Shown: positions 18,395 to 27,546, counted from the first letter of the stretch. The stretch: DNA of 64,000 bases from Tropicimonas sediminicola (GCF_900188335.1 NZ_FZOY01000007.1:186001-250000), one strand, 5' to 3'. A program made the numbers and translations. Notes: a model not told the origin generated them from the sequence alone.

Positions 18395-19210
18395 TCAGGT
18401 CTGGGCGGCGGCTTTCTCTTCGCGCGCCTGCCGGGCAATGGCGTTCTTCGACATCAACGAAGCGACGATCACGCCCACCGCCACGATCGCGATCATGATC
18501 GTCGACAGCGCGTTGATCTCCGGGCTGACGCCCAGTCGCACCGAAGAGAAGATCTTGATCGGCAGCGTCGTCGCGCTCGGACCGGCGGTGAAGGAGGCGA
18601 TCACGAGGTCGTCGAGCGACAGCGTGAAGGCCAGAAGCCAGCCCGACGCCACCGCTGGCAGGATGATCGGCAGGGTCACCAGCCGAAATGCCTGGAACGG
18701 CGTGCAGCCGAGGTCGAGCGCCGCTTCCTCGACCGAGCGGTCGAAGCTGACCAGCCGCGACGACACCACGACGGAGACGTAGCACATGGAAAAGGTCGTA
18801 TGGGCTAGGACGATGGTGATGATCCCGCGATCCAGCCCGATCGCGATGAAGAGCAGCAGCAGCGACAGGCCGGTGATCACCTCGGGCATGACCAGCGGAG
18901 CGTAGATCATGCCGGAGAACAGCGTGCGGCCGAAGAACCTTCCGCCGCGGACCATGACATAGGCCGCCATCGTCCCCAGCACCGTCGCCACGGTGGAGGA
19001 CAGCACCGCCACCCGCAGCGTCACCCAGGCTGCGTCAAGGAAGGCCTCGTTGCGGATCAGCTCGCCGTACCACTTGGTCGAGAACCCGGCCCAGACCGTC
19101 ACCAGCTTGCTCTCGTTGAAGGAGAAGATGATGAGGATCAGCATCGGGATGTAGAGAAAGGCGAACCCGATCGTCAGCGAGACGGTGTTGAACCAGGTGA
19201 GGCGTCTCAT
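18395..19210 (-). CDS. potI: Polyamine ABC transporter permease (PotI/PotC type)
   Basis: 271 residues with about six membrane helices. The EAA loop that contacts the ATPase reads EEAALDLGCTPFQAFRLVTLP. ATG 19210 follows the potH stop in an ATGA overlap; upstream in-frame sequence belongs to potH. It forms the translocation pore with the neighbouring PotH-type permease for uptake of putrescine or spermidine. The C-terminus is charged (RQAREEKAAA). Operon order is potF, potA, potH, potI, oxidase. Confidence 0.92.
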   Translation of the reverse strand: MRRLTWFNTVSLTIGFAFLYIPMLILIIFSFNESKLVTVWAGFSTKWYGELIRNEAFLDAAWVTLRVAVLSSTVATVLGTMAAYVMVRGGRFFGRTLFSGMIYAPLVMPEVITGLSLLLLFIAIGLDRGIITIVLAHTTFSMCYVSVVVSSRLVSFDRSVEEAALDLGCTPFQAFRLVTLPIILPAVASGWLLAFTLSLDDLVIASFTAGPSATTLPIKIFSSVRLGVSPEINALSTIMIAIVAVGVIVASLMSKNAIARQAREEKAAAQT

Positions 19211-20103
19211 TGCTCTGCCTCCTGCTGGCGTTGCTGCTGCCGCTGGAACAGGATGATCGGGACGATCAGGATCGCCAGCAGCACCACGGCCACCGCGGAC
19301 GCCACCGGCCAGTCGCGGTTGGAGAAGAACTCCTCCCACAGCACCTTGCCGATCATCAGCGTGTCGGACCCGCCCAGCAACGACGGAATGACGAACTCAC
19401 CAAGCGCCGGGATGAAGACCAGGAAGCAGCCGGCGATCATGCCCGGCCGCGAGAGCGGCAGGGTGACCAGCCAGAACGCGCCCGCGCGGGTGCAGCCCAG
19501 ATCCTCGGCCGCTTCCAGCAGCGAGGCGTCGAGCTTTTCCAGCGTCGCGTAGATCGGCAGGATCATGAACGGCAGGTAGGTGTAGACGATGCCGATGTAG
19601 ACGGCCGTGTTGGTGTTCAGGATCGTCAGCGGCTCCGAGATCAGGCCGGTCCAGAGCAGGAACTGGTTCAGGAAACCCTCGTTCGACAGGATGCCCATCC
19701 AGGCGTAGACGCGGATCAGGAAGCTGGTCCAGAATGGCAGGATCACCAGCATCATCAGCGTCGGGCGCCATTCGTCCGGCGCGTTGGCCATGCCATAGGC
19801 CACCGGATAGCCGACCAGCAGCGTCAGGAAGGTGGAGATCAGCGCGATCTTGAGACTGGAGAGGTAGGACTTCCAGTAGAGCGAGTCCTCCGACAGGAAG
19901 ACGTAGTTCTCGAAATCGAGCTCGGACAGGAAATCCCGGAACCCCGCCCAGCCCGCCGAGAGATCCAGCGTCGGCGTATAGGGCGGGATCGACAGCGCCA
20001 CGTCCGACAGCGAGATCTTCAGGACGATGAGGAAGGGCACCAGGAACAGCGCCAGCAACCACAGGTAGGGGACGAGGATCAGCAGGGCCTTGCGCGGGTT
20101 CAT
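19207..20103 (-). CDS. potH: Polyamine ABC transporter permease (PotH/PotB type)
   Basis: 298 residues. The first membrane helix is near the N-terminus (LLILVPYLWLLALFLVPFL). The EAA loop is EAAEDLGCTRAGAFWLVTLP, and the protein has about six helices in all. It partners PotI in the membrane domain of the importer. The start is ATG 20103, 4 bases after the ATPase stop. The glutamine-rich C-terminus (RQQQRQQEAEQ) is unusual but cytoplasmic. Confidence 0.92.
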   Translation of the reverse strand: MNPRKALLILVPYLWLLALFLVPFLIVLKISLSDVALSIPPYTPTLDLSAGWAGFRDFLSELDFENYVFLSEDSLYWKSYLSSLKIALISTFLTLLVGYPVAYGMANAPDEWRPTLMMLVILPFWTSFLIRVYAWMGILSNEGFLNQFLLWTGLISEPLTILNTNTAVYIGIVYTYLPFMILPIYATLEKLDASLLEAAEDLGCTRAGAFWLVTLPLSRPGMIAGCFLVFIPALGEFVIPSLLGGSDTLMIGKVLWEEFFSNRDWPVASAVAVVLLAILIVPIILFQRQQQRQQEAEQ

Positions 20104-20107
20104 CGCA

Positions 20108-21259
20108 TCACTCCGTCAGCACGACGCCGGCAGTCTCGCTCCACCAGAGCCAGACATTGTCCTCCCAGGTGAACTTGCGGCGTTCGATCCGGCGCGTGTT
20201 GGCGGACTGCGCCTTGAAGATCTCGCCGGTCGGGATCTGCACGTGATAGGTGGAGAGATTGCCCAGATAGGCGATGTCGATGATCTTCCCCTGCATGATG
20301 TTGGTCTTGCCCTCGGGGTGCTCCTTGGAGATGTGCACTTTCTCGGGCCGGATCGCGAAGGTGCAGCGCGTGCCGTCCGCGATCGGCTGCATCGGCGTGC
20401 CGATGATCGGCTCCTTGCCCTCCGCCCAGTGGATCTGCACCTTGCCGTCCTTCTGATGCGAGGTGGCCACGCCCTCCACGAGGTTCACGTCCCCGATGAA
20501 ATCCGCCACGTAGACCGATTTCGGCGTCTCGTAGATCCGGTCCGGGGTGTCGACCTGAATCATCTTGCCGTGGTCCATCACCGCCACGCGGGAGGCGACG
20601 GTCATCGCCTCTTCCTGGTCGTGGGTCACGATGACGAAAGTCGTCCCGGTCTTTTCCTGAATTTCCATCAGTTCGAACTGGGTGTCGGTGCGCAGCTTCT
20701 TGTCGAGCGCGCCGAGCGGTTCGTCGAGCAACAGCAGCTTCGGCGCCTTGGCGAGGCTGCGCGCCAGCGCCACCCGCTGCCGCTGGCCGCCGGAGATCTG
20801 GTGCGGCTTGCGGGCCGCGAATTTCTGGAGCTGGACCAGGCGCAGCATCTCGTCGACGCGGGCGGCGATCTGGTCCTTGGGCAGGTTGTCCCGCTTCAGC
20901 CCGAAGGCGATGTTCTCGGCCACCGTCAGGTGCGGGAACAACGCGTAGGACTGGAACATCATGTTGACCGCGCGCTTGTTGGGCGGCACCGGGCCGATGT
21001 CCTGGCCGTCGAGCAGGATATACCCCTCGGTCGGCGTCTCGAAACCGGCGAGCATCCGCATCAGCGTGGTCTTGCCGCATCCCGACGGCCCGAGCAGGGC
21101 AAAGAACTCGCGGGCGTAGATATCCACCGTCAGATCGTCGATCGCGGTGAAGTCGCCGAACCGCTTGGTCACGTTCTGGAACTGGATCAGCGGGCGTTGG
21201 TTGGGGTCATTCCAGGGCGCGAAAACGTCCGGACGGGATGTGGGTGCGGGATCAGACAT
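20108..21259 (-). CDS. potA: Polyamine ABC transporter ATP-binding protein
   Basis: 383 residues. Walker A GPSGCGKT at 57-64, Q-loop in MFQSYALFPH, signature ISGGQ at 155-159, Walker B LLLLDE at 175-180 and the H-loop VTHDQEEAM are intact. The last 140 residues form the TOBE regulatory domain. It powers import by the PotHI permease pair. A GC hairpin separates it from the binding-protein gene upstream, which probably lets potF be expressed at a higher level. Confidence 0.95.
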   Translation of the reverse strand: MSDPAPTSRPDVFAPWNDPNQRPLIQFQNVTKRFGDFTAIDDLTVDIYAREFFALLGPSGCGKTTLMRMLAGFETPTEGYILLDGQDIGPVPPNKRAVNMMFQSYALFPHLTVAENIAFGLKRDNLPKDQIAARVDEMLRLVQLQKFAARKPHQISGGQRQRVALARSLAKAPKLLLLDEPLGALDKKLRTDTQFELMEIQEKTGTTFVIVTHDQEEAMTVASRVAVMDHGKMIQVDTPDRIYETPKSVYVADFIGDVNLVEGVATSHQKDGKVQIHWAEGKEPIIGTPMQPIADGTRCTFAIRPEKVHISKEHPEGKTNIMQGKIIDIAYLGNLSTYHVQIPTGEIFKAQSANTRRIERRKFTWEDNVWLWWSETAGVVLTE

Positions 21260-21284
21260 TGCAGGCCTTCGGAATGCAGTCAGG

Positions 21285-21311
21285 GGCCCCGCGCAACTTG
21301 CGCGCGGGGCC
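21285..21311 (-). terminator. Intercistronic hairpin between potF and potA
   Basis: GGCCCCGCGC and GCGCGGGGCC make a perfect 10-base-pair stem around a 7-base loop, 17 bases after the potF stop. There is no U-run, so it more likely protects the potF message end or partially attenuates read-through into potA than fully terminates. Confidence 0.6.
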
Positions 21312-21328
21312 GGTCTCAGCGTGTAAGA

Positions 21329-22414
21329 TCAGGTGCCGGACTTGATCTTGGTCCAGAGCCGGGTGACGACCCGCTGCACCTTCGCGTCGTAGGGCGTGGT
21401 GGTGAACAGGTTGTCCAGCGTCGCCTCGTCCGGGTAGATCGCGGTGTCGCCGATCACGTCTTCCACCAGGAACTCCTGCGAGGCCTTGTTGCCGTTGGCG
21501 TAGTAGACGTAGTTCGACGCCGCGGCCATGTTCTGGGCATCCATGATGAAGTTCAGGAAGACATGGGCGCCTTCCGGGTTCGGCGCATCGGCAGGGATCG
21601 CCATCTGGTCGAACCACATCTGCGCGCCTTCCTTGGCGGCGTTGTAGACGATCTCGACGCCGTTGTCGGCCTCGACCGCCCGGTCGCGCGCCTGCAGGAT
21701 GTCGCCGGACCAGCCGACCGCAACGCAGATGTCGCCGTTGGCCAGCGCGTTGATGTATTCGGAAGAGTTGAACTTGGAGATGTAGGGACGGATTGCCATG
21801 AAGACCTCTTCGGTCTTGGCGATCACGTCCGGATCGTGGCTGTCGGGGTCCTCACCGATGTACTTCAGCGCGGCCGGGATCATCTCTGCCGGCGCGTCGA
21901 GGAAGTAGACGCCGCATTCCGCGAGCTTCTCCATGTTGGCCGGGTCGAACACCAGCGCGAGGCTGTCGAGCGGCGCATCCTCGCCCAGCACTTCCTGGAC
22001 CTTGCCGACGTTGGCGCCGATGCCCGTGGTGCCCCACATGTAGTTGATCGAATAGGCGTTGTCCGGGTCGTACTGCGCGGTGCGCTTCTCGATCACGTCC
22101 CACATGTTCTCGAGGTTCGGCAGCTTTTCCGCGTCGAGCTTCTGGAACGCGCCGGCCATGATCTGGCGCTGCAGGAAGGTACCGGAGGGCACGACGACGT
22201 CATACCCCGAACCGCCGGCGAGCATCTTGGTTTCAAGCACTTCGTTGGAGTCGAAGACGTCGTAGATGAGGTCCAGACCGGTCTCTTCCTCGAACTTCGC
22301 CAGAAGCTCCTCGTCGATGTAGTCGGACCAGTTGTAGACGCGCACCTCTTCGGCCATTGCGGCCGTGGCGGTCAGCGAGACCGTCACCAGCAGCGTCGAG
22401 ATTCCCTGTTTCAT
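21329..22414 (-). CDS. potF: Polyamine ABC transporter periplasmic substrate-binding protein
   Basis: 361 residues. A Sec signal peptide (MKQGISTLLVTVSLTATAAMA) ends near residue 21. The mature protein begins VRVYNWSDYIDEELL, a classic PotD/PotF opening that includes aromatic and acidic residues of the polyamine pocket. Other family matches are YDVVVPSGTFLQRQ, WGTTGIG and GWSGDILQAR. It captures putrescine-like polyamines for the PotAHI importer. AAGGGAAG precedes the ATG. It is first in its operon and divergent from the GntR regulator, with a palindrome in between. Confidence 0.93.
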   Translation of the reverse strand: MKQGISTLLVTVSLTATAAMAEEVRVYNWSDYIDEELLAKFEEETGLDLIYDVFDSNEVLETKMLAGGSGYDVVVPSGTFLQRQIMAGAFQKLDAEKLPNLENMWDVIEKRTAQYDPDNAYSINYMWGTTGIGANVGKVQEVLGEDAPLDSLALVFDPANMEKLAECGVYFLDAPAEMIPAALKYIGEDPDSHDPDVIAKTEEVFMAIRPYISKFNSSEYINALANGDICVAVGWSGDILQARDRAVEADNGVEIVYNAAKEGAQMWFDQMAIPADAPNPEGAHVFLNFIMDAQNMAAASNYVYYANGNKASQEFLVEDVIGDTAIYPDEATLDNLFTTTPYDAKVQRVVTRLWTKIKSGT

Positions 22415-22458
22415 AGTGTCTTCCCTTGGTGGTTATCAGGCTTCGACATGAGTTTTTA

Positions 22459-22468
22459 TTTGATCAAA
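22459..22468. promoter_or_regulatory. Candidate GntR operator in the potF/gntR divergent region
   Basis: Perfect palindrome TTTGATCAAA, about 45 bases before the potF ATG and 107 before the gntR ATG. A closely related copy occurs before puuA (23271). Sites of this size and symmetry suit GntR-family dimers; binding is inferred from the repeated motif and position. Confidence 0.5.
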
Positions 22469-22574
22469 CGTCGCCTTTCGACGCAAGCTTCGCGGTAACG
22501 CGCCAAAAAGCAAGCCCCCAGTTGCGCTCCGCACCCCCTGTCGGTCGCCCGCGACCAAGAAAAAGGCAACGCCG

Positions 22575-23243
22575 ATGACCACGCAAGAGGCAAAGACGCC
22601 GGAACACGAGGCGATCTACATGCGCCTGCGCCAGATGATCCTGTTCGGGGAAGTCGCCCCGGGCGAACCGCTGACCATTCTGGGCCTGCGGGAGCGTATT
22701 GGCGCGGGGATGACGCCGGTCCGCGAGGCGATCCGCAGGCTCACCGCGGAGGGCGCCCTCGCAGCCCTTGGCAACCGGCGCATAAATGTCCCGGAGATGA
22801 CGCTCAACCACTTGGAACAAATAGCCTTCGCCCGGAGATCCATCGAGCCGGAGCTGGCCCGGCGCGCCGCTGAGCGGGCCAATCCCGAGATGATCCAGGA
22901 GCTTCGCGAGATCGACCGGCGGCTGGACCAGGCAATCGGCAGCGGCGATGTGCGCGGATACCTGGAGCAGAATTACCGGTTCCACTTCCGGCTCTACGAA
23001 CAGGCCGACGCGGACGTCCTGCTGACACTCGCCAGCGGCCTGTGGATGCGGGTCGGTCCGTCCCTCCGAATCGTTTGTGGACGTTACGGCACTTCGAATC
23101 TGCCGGACCAACACGACGCCGCGATAGACGCCCTTGTTGCAGGCGATGCGCACAAGGTTTGTGCAGCGATGGAACAGGACATCCTTCAGGGCCTCGATCA
23201 GATTCGGAACTCGCTCAAGGAATCCGGTGCGGACACGGCCTGA
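22575..23243 (+). CDS. GntR family (FCD domain) transcriptional regulator
   Basis: 222 residues. The winged HTH occupies about 10-75, with AIYMRLRQMILFGEVAPGE and MTPVREAIRRLTAEGAL as the recognition part. The C-terminal all-helical FCD domain follows to about residue 205 and would bind an effector, often a carboxylate with a metal ion. It is divergent from the potF operon and upstream of the puuA-aminotransferase genes. It is likely the local regulator of polyamine use, through the two TTTGATCA-type palindromes on either side of it. Confidence 0.9.
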   Translation: MTTQEAKTPEHEAIYMRLRQMILFGEVAPGEPLTILGLRERIGAGMTPVREAIRRLTAEGALAALGNRRINVPEMTLNHLEQIAFARRSIEPELARRAAERANPEMIQELREIDRRLDQAIGSGDVRGYLEQNYRFHFRLYEQADADVLLTLASGLWMRVGPSLRIVCGRYGTSNLPDQHDAAIDALVAGDAHKVCAAMEQDILQGLDQIRNSLKESGADTA

Positions 23244-23270
23244 GGGCGCTCGCGTTGACTTCCGGATAAA

Positions 23271-23280
23271 TTTGATCATA
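23271..23280. promoter_or_regulatory. Candidate GntR operator upstream of puuA
   Basis: TTTGATCATA, matching 9 of 10 bases of the palindrome at 22459, and lying inside a wider near-palindrome that runs from GGAT at 23264 to ATCC at 23285. It is 93 bases before the puuA ATG. Confidence 0.5.
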
Positions 23281-23372
23281 AATCCGAGCAACGCCGGGCT
23301 GCCGCCCCGGCGTCGCGACGCTGCGGCGTCGACCCGCCGCGGCATTCCTCATCGGTGAAGGACGCATCCGAC

Positions 23373-24746
23373 ATGTCGAGACATTCGCACAGCTGGGAAG
23401 ACGATCTCCCGCCGGCATTCCTCGCCCATCGCGCGGAGCGGCGGCTGGAGGAGGTCGAGGCGATCATCCCCGATCTCGTAGGCATGTCGCGCGGCAAGGC
23501 GATGCCGAGCCACAAGTTCTCTCCGGAGGAAACCTTCTTCCTGCCGATCTCGCTCTTCTACCAGACGGTGTCGGGCGAGTACGTCGACATGGACGACATC
23601 ACCGACCAGTGGCTGGAAAAGGACATCGTCCTGCGGCCGGACATGAGCACCGCGACGGCGGTGCCCTGGGCCGAGGACGCCACGCTGCAGGTGATTTGCG
23701 ACCTCGAGACCCGTGACGGCACCCCGCTCGGCATCGCGCCGCGCAACGTGCTCAAGCGGGTCCTGAGCTTCTACGAGACCAATGGGTGGCAACCGGTGGT
23801 GGCGCCGGAGCTGGAATTCTACCTCACCAAGCCCAACACCGACCCCAACGAGCCGATCGAGCCGCCGCTCGGCCGCACCGGGCGCAAGGGCGCCAGCCGT
23901 CAGGCCTATTCGATGGTCGCGGTGGATGAATACGGCGAGGTGATCGACACGATCTACGATTACGCCGAGGCGCAGGGCCTGGAGATCGACACCGTGATCC
24001 AGGAGGGCGGCGCCGGCCAGATCGAGATCAACCTGCTGCACGGCGACCCGCTCAAGCAGGCCGACCACGTCTTCTATTTCAAGCGGACGATCCGGGAGGC
24101 CGCGCTGAAGAACGGCGTCTTCGCCACGTTCATGGCCAAGCCGATGCGCGACGAGCCGGGCTCGGCGATGCACATCCACCAATCCGTGGTGGACCGGGAC
24201 GGGCGCAACATCTTTTCCGCCGAGGATGGCAGCGAGACCGATGCCTTCCGCAACTTCATCGGCGGCAGCCAGAAATACCTGATGTCCGTCGTCCCGCTGC
24301 TCGCGCCCTACGTGAACTCGTTCCGACGGTTCAACGCCGAGGGCATGAGCGCGCCGACCAACCTTGAATGGGGCAGCGACAACCGCACCACCGGCCTGCG
24401 CATCCCGAATTCCAAGCCGGACGCTCGGCGCGTGGAGAACCGGGTGATCGGGATCGACTGCAACCCCTACCTCGCGATCGCTGCCAGCCTCGCCTGCGGC
24501 TATCTCGGCATGGTGAACCGCACCGCGCCGCGCCCGATCGCGGAACATGAAGTCTATGAAAGCGAGACCCGCCTGCCCGAGGATCTCGGCTACGCGCTGG
24601 AGCTTTTCGACGAGGACCGCGACGTCCGCGAGATCCTCGGCGCCGAGTTCTGCCAGCTCTATTCCGGCATCAAGCATGCCGAGCACGATGAATACAAACG
24701 CGAAATCTCCCCTTGGGAACGTCAGCACCTGCTGCTGAACGCCTGA
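23373..24746 (+). CDS. puuA: Glutamine synthetase family protein, gamma-glutamylpolyamine synthetase-like
   Basis: 457 residues from ATG 23373, preceded by GAAGGA; an in-frame GTG at 23355 is less likely. The beta-grasp N-domain precedes a glutamine-synthetase catalytic domain with the metal-binding APELEFYL, GAGQIEINL and HIHQSV motifs and a C-terminal NRVIGIDCNPYLAIAASLA segment. PuuA ligates glutamate to putrescine with ATP, the first step of the Puu pathway. The adenylylation loop of true GlnA is absent. The neighbours (Pot importer, PuuB-like oxidases, aminotransferase) support the polyamine role over ammonia assimilation. Confidence 0.88.
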   Translation: MSRHSHSWEDDLPPAFLAHRAERRLEEVEAIIPDLVGMSRGKAMPSHKFSPEETFFLPISLFYQTVSGEYVDMDDITDQWLEKDIVLRPDMSTATAVPWAEDATLQVICDLETRDGTPLGIAPRNVLKRVLSFYETNGWQPVVAPELEFYLTKPNTDPNEPIEPPLGRTGRKGASRQAYSMVAVDEYGEVIDTIYDYAEAQGLEIDTVIQEGGAGQIEINLLHGDPLKQADHVFYFKRTIREAALKNGVFATFMAKPMRDEPGSAMHIHQSVVDRDGRNIFSAEDGSETDAFRNFIGGSQKYLMSVVPLLAPYVNSFRRFNAEGMSAPTNLEWGSDNRTTGLRIPNSKPDARRVENRVIGIDCNPYLAIAASLACGYLGMVNRTAPRPIAEHEVYESETRLPEDLGYALELFDEDRDVREILGAEFCQLYSGIKHAEHDEYKREISPWERQHLLLNA

Positions 24747-24761
24747 TGAAGGAATGACAAG

Positions 24762-26153
24762 ATGAACATGATCACCAACCACCTGCCCACCGCCGAGCTT
24801 CAGGCCATCGACGCCGCCCACCACATGCATCCGTTCACCGACGGCGCCGAACTCGCGGCCAAGGGCGCGCGGATCATCACCCGCGCCAAGGGCGTGACGC
24901 TCACTGACAGCGAGGGCGAGGAGATCCTCGACGGGATGGCGGGCCTGTGGTGCGTGAATGTCGGCTACGGGCGCGAGGAACTGGCCGATGTCGCGGCGCG
25001 CCAGATGCGCGAACTGCCCTATTACAACACCTTCTTCCAGACCTCGCACGTGCCGGCCATCGCGCTGGCCCAGAAGATCGCCGAGCTGGCGCCGGGCGAC
25101 CTGAACCACGTGTTCTTCGCCTCCGGCGGGTCGGATGCGAACGACACGAACCTGCGCCTCGTCCGGCATTACTGGGCCGCGAAGGGCAAGCCCTCCAAGA
25201 CCGTCGTGATCAGCCGGACGAACGCCTATCACGGCTCCACCATGGCCGGCGCGAGCCTTGGCGGCATGGGCGGGATGCATGCGCAGGGCGGCCTGCCGAT
25301 CCCGGGCATCGTGCACATCAACCAGCCGCACTGGTATGCCGAAGGCGGCGAGATGTCGCCCGAGGAATTCGGCCTGGCCCGGGCCCGCGAACTCGAAGCC
25401 AAGATCGCCGAAGTGGGCGAGGACAATGTCGCCGCCTTCATCGCCGAGCCGATCCAGGGCGCGGGCGGCGTGATCATTCCGCCCGAAACCTACTGGCCCG
25501 AGATCCAGCGCATCTGCGACGCCCACGAGATCCTGCTGATCGCCGACGAGGTGATCTGCGGCTTCGGCCGGACCGGCAACTGGTTCGGCAGCCAGACCCT
25601 CGGGATCCGCCCCGACATCATGACCGTCGCCAAGGGCCTGTCCTCCGGCTACGTGCCGATCGGCGCCTCGATCGTCTGCGACGAGGTCGCCGAGACGGTC
25701 GCCAAGGCCGGCGATTTCAACCACGGCTACACCTACTCGGGCCATCCGGTTTCCTGCGCCGTGGCGCTGGAGAACCTGCGTATCATCGAGGAGGAGAAGC
25801 TGATCGAGAACGTGGCCACCGGCACCGGCCCCTACCTGAAGGAAAAGTGGGAGCAGCTGGCCGATCACCCGCTGGTCGGCGAGGCGCACACCCGCGGCTT
25901 CATGGGCACCCTGGCGCTCACCCCCGACAAGGCCCGCCGCGCGCAGTTCGAGGCGTCCGAAGGCACGGTCGGCCTGATCTGCCGCGGCCATTGCTTCCAG
26001 GGCAATCTCGTGATGCGCCACGTCGGCGACCGGATGATCATCGCCCCGCCGCTGATCTTCCAGAAATCCGACGTCGACCTGCTGATCGAACGCGCGGTCA
26101 AGGCGCTCGACCTGACGCTGGCAGAGATCAAGGACAAGGGTCTCTACAAGTAA
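24762..26153 (+). CDS. Class III aminotransferase, polyamine:pyruvate type
   Basis: 463 residues, a fold-type I PLP enzyme. The PLP lysine is Lys291 in TVAKGLSSGYVPIGAS. Other family marks are FFASGGSDANDTNLRLVR, the LLIADEVICGFGRTG segment with the PLP-binding Asp, and GYTYSGHPVSCAVAL. It is closest in layout to SpuC-like putrescine or omega-amino acid:pyruvate transaminases. It starts 15 bases after puuA in the same operon. It could deaminate free putrescine or a downstream aminobutyrate, so a direct transamination route may run alongside gamma-glutamylation. Confidence 0.9.
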   Translation: MNMITNHLPTAELQAIDAAHHMHPFTDGAELAAKGARIITRAKGVTLTDSEGEEILDGMAGLWCVNVGYGREELADVAARQMRELPYYNTFFQTSHVPAIALAQKIAELAPGDLNHVFFASGGSDANDTNLRLVRHYWAAKGKPSKTVVISRTNAYHGSTMAGASLGGMGGMHAQGGLPIPGIVHINQPHWYAEGGEMSPEEFGLARARELEAKIAEVGEDNVAAFIAEPIQGAGGVIIPPETYWPEIQRICDAHEILLIADEVICGFGRTGNWFGSQTLGIRPDIMTVAKGLSSGYVPIGASIVCDEVAETVAKAGDFNHGYTYSGHPVSCAVALENLRIIEEEKLIENVATGTGPYLKEKWEQLADHPLVGEAHTRGFMGTLALTPDKARRAQFEASEGTVGLICRGHCFQGNLVMRHVGDRMIIAPPLIFQKSDVDLLIERAVKALDLTLAEIKDKGLYK

Positions 26154-26267
26154 CCGGACCGGGCGAGCGGCACAGCGATGCAAGACCAGAGCAACGCCCG
26201 AATGCGCGCACCGGCGCGCCCTGCCCTCGCCCGGACTTCGAATTGCGGAAAGTCGGCCCCGGCCGGC

Positions 26268-27440
26268 TCACCCCCGCTCCAGCACCTCCACGCTCAGCAC
26301 CGTCGGCAGGTGCTGGGCCACCGGCGCCCAGCTCTCGCCCTCGTCGGTGCTGGCAAAGACGCTGCCGCTATTGGTGCCGAAATAGACCCCGGCCGGTTCC
26401 TGCGCATCCGTCGCCATCGCCTGCCGGAGCACCGTGAAGAAGCAGTCCTTCTCCGGCAGGCCCGACTGCTTCCGCTCCCAGCTCTCCCCGCCATCGCGCG
26501 AGCGCCAGACCGCGGCCGACGCGCCCGGCGGATAACGCCCGATGCTGTCACCGTTGAGCGGCAGCACCCAGATCGTCTGCGGGTCGCGCGGGTGCACGGC
26601 GATCGGGAAGCCGAAGGTCGAGGGCAGCCCCTCGGTCCGATCGTCCCAGCTGCGCCCGCCATCGGTGCTGCGGAACACGCCGTGGTGGTTCTGCTGGTAC
26701 ATCAGGTCGCCCGCGCCGCGCGCCCGCACCATGTTGTGCACGCAGAAGCCGATGCTTCCCGCCTCCGCCAGCGGATCGTGGGAATGGCCGGGATGCGCCT
26801 CGTGGGCCTCCGCGGCCTCGGCATTGGACAGCCGGTTGCGCCGCTCCCAGCTCTTGCCGCCGTCCTCGGTGGCAAAGATGCCGGCCGCCGAGATCCCGAC
26901 CCAGAGCTTCTCCGGCCGGTCCGGGTCCGGCACGATGGTGTGCAGCACCAGCCCCGCCCCGCCGGGCATCCAGCTGTCACGGGACGGATGCTCCGTCAGC
27001 GCGGGCACCGGCTCCCAGGTCACCCCGCCGTCGCCGCTGGCATAGAGCGAGGCAGGCTTCGCACCGGCATAGACCCTGCCGTTCGAAACCCCGAGCGACC
27101 AGAGCTTTTCCACCGCCCCGCTGAACGGGGCAGGCGCCTCGCGTTCCATGCCGAACAGCTTCGCCTCCTCGGGATTCTCGTCGATGAAGGCGTTGCGCTG
27201 TCCGTTGGCGAGGAGGCTCAACTCCCAGGTCTCGCCATGGTCGGCCGACCGCCAGACGCCCGCGCCCTCCCATTCGCCGCCCCCGGCCGCCCAGATCGTA
27301 CCGCTCGCGGGGTCGCCGATCATGTGGTTGACGGGCCAGCCATCGCACAGCGGGCCCCGGACGGACCATGCGGTCCGGCCCTCGTTTCCTTCAATGAGAA
27401 AGACCCCCTTGGTGGTCCCCACAAGCAACGTCACCGGCAT
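26268..27440 (-). CDS. BNR/Asp-box repeat beta-propeller protein (sialidase-like)
   Basis: 390 residues. At least six Asp-box repeats of the form SxDxGxTW are visible: SADHGETW, SGDGGVTW, TEDGGKSW, STDGGRSW, SRDGGESW and STDEGESW. They predict a beta-propeller. There is no signal peptide (MPVTLLVGTTKGVFLIEG), so it is probably cytoplasmic. The arginine triad of true sialidases is not evident, so glycosidase activity should not be assumed; the function is unknown. It lies between two polyamine genes on the opposite strand. Confidence 0.8.
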   Translation of the reverse strand: MPVTLLVGTTKGVFLIEGNEGRTAWSVRGPLCDGWPVNHMIGDPASGTIWAAGGGEWEGAGVWRSADHGETWELSLLANGQRNAFIDENPEEAKLFGMEREAPAPFSGAVEKLWSLGVSNGRVYAGAKPASLYASGDGGVTWEPVPALTEHPSRDSWMPGGAGLVLHTIVPDPDRPEKLWVGISAAGIFATEDGGKSWERRNRLSNAEAAEAHEAHPGHSHDPLAEAGSIGFCVHNMVRARGAGDLMYQQNHHGVFRSTDGGRSWDDRTEGLPSTFGFPIAVHPRDPQTIWVLPLNGDSIGRYPPGASAAVWRSRDGGESWERKQSGLPEKDCFFTVLRQAMATDAQEPAGVYFGTNSGSVFASTDEGESWAPVAQHLPTVLSVEVLERG

Positions 27441-27546
27441 CGCGCAGCCTCCTGTTCACGCCCGCCCAAGGTAGCACAGCCTCACCCCTCTCCCTAGCGC
27501 CGACACCACCCCGCCGGCCCTTCCTCCAGCCTCCGAGTCCACCGCC

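Noticed and set aside
23349-26183. 944-codon minus-strand open frame opposite puuA and the aminotransferase
   Set aside because: It covers two well-supported genes on the other strand and has the low-complexity composition of a shadow frame.
26159-26234. Inverted repeat CCGGGCGAG ... CTCGCCCGG after the aminotransferase gene
   Set aside because: The arms are 58 bases apart and 9 bases long, likely by chance in sequence of this GC content.
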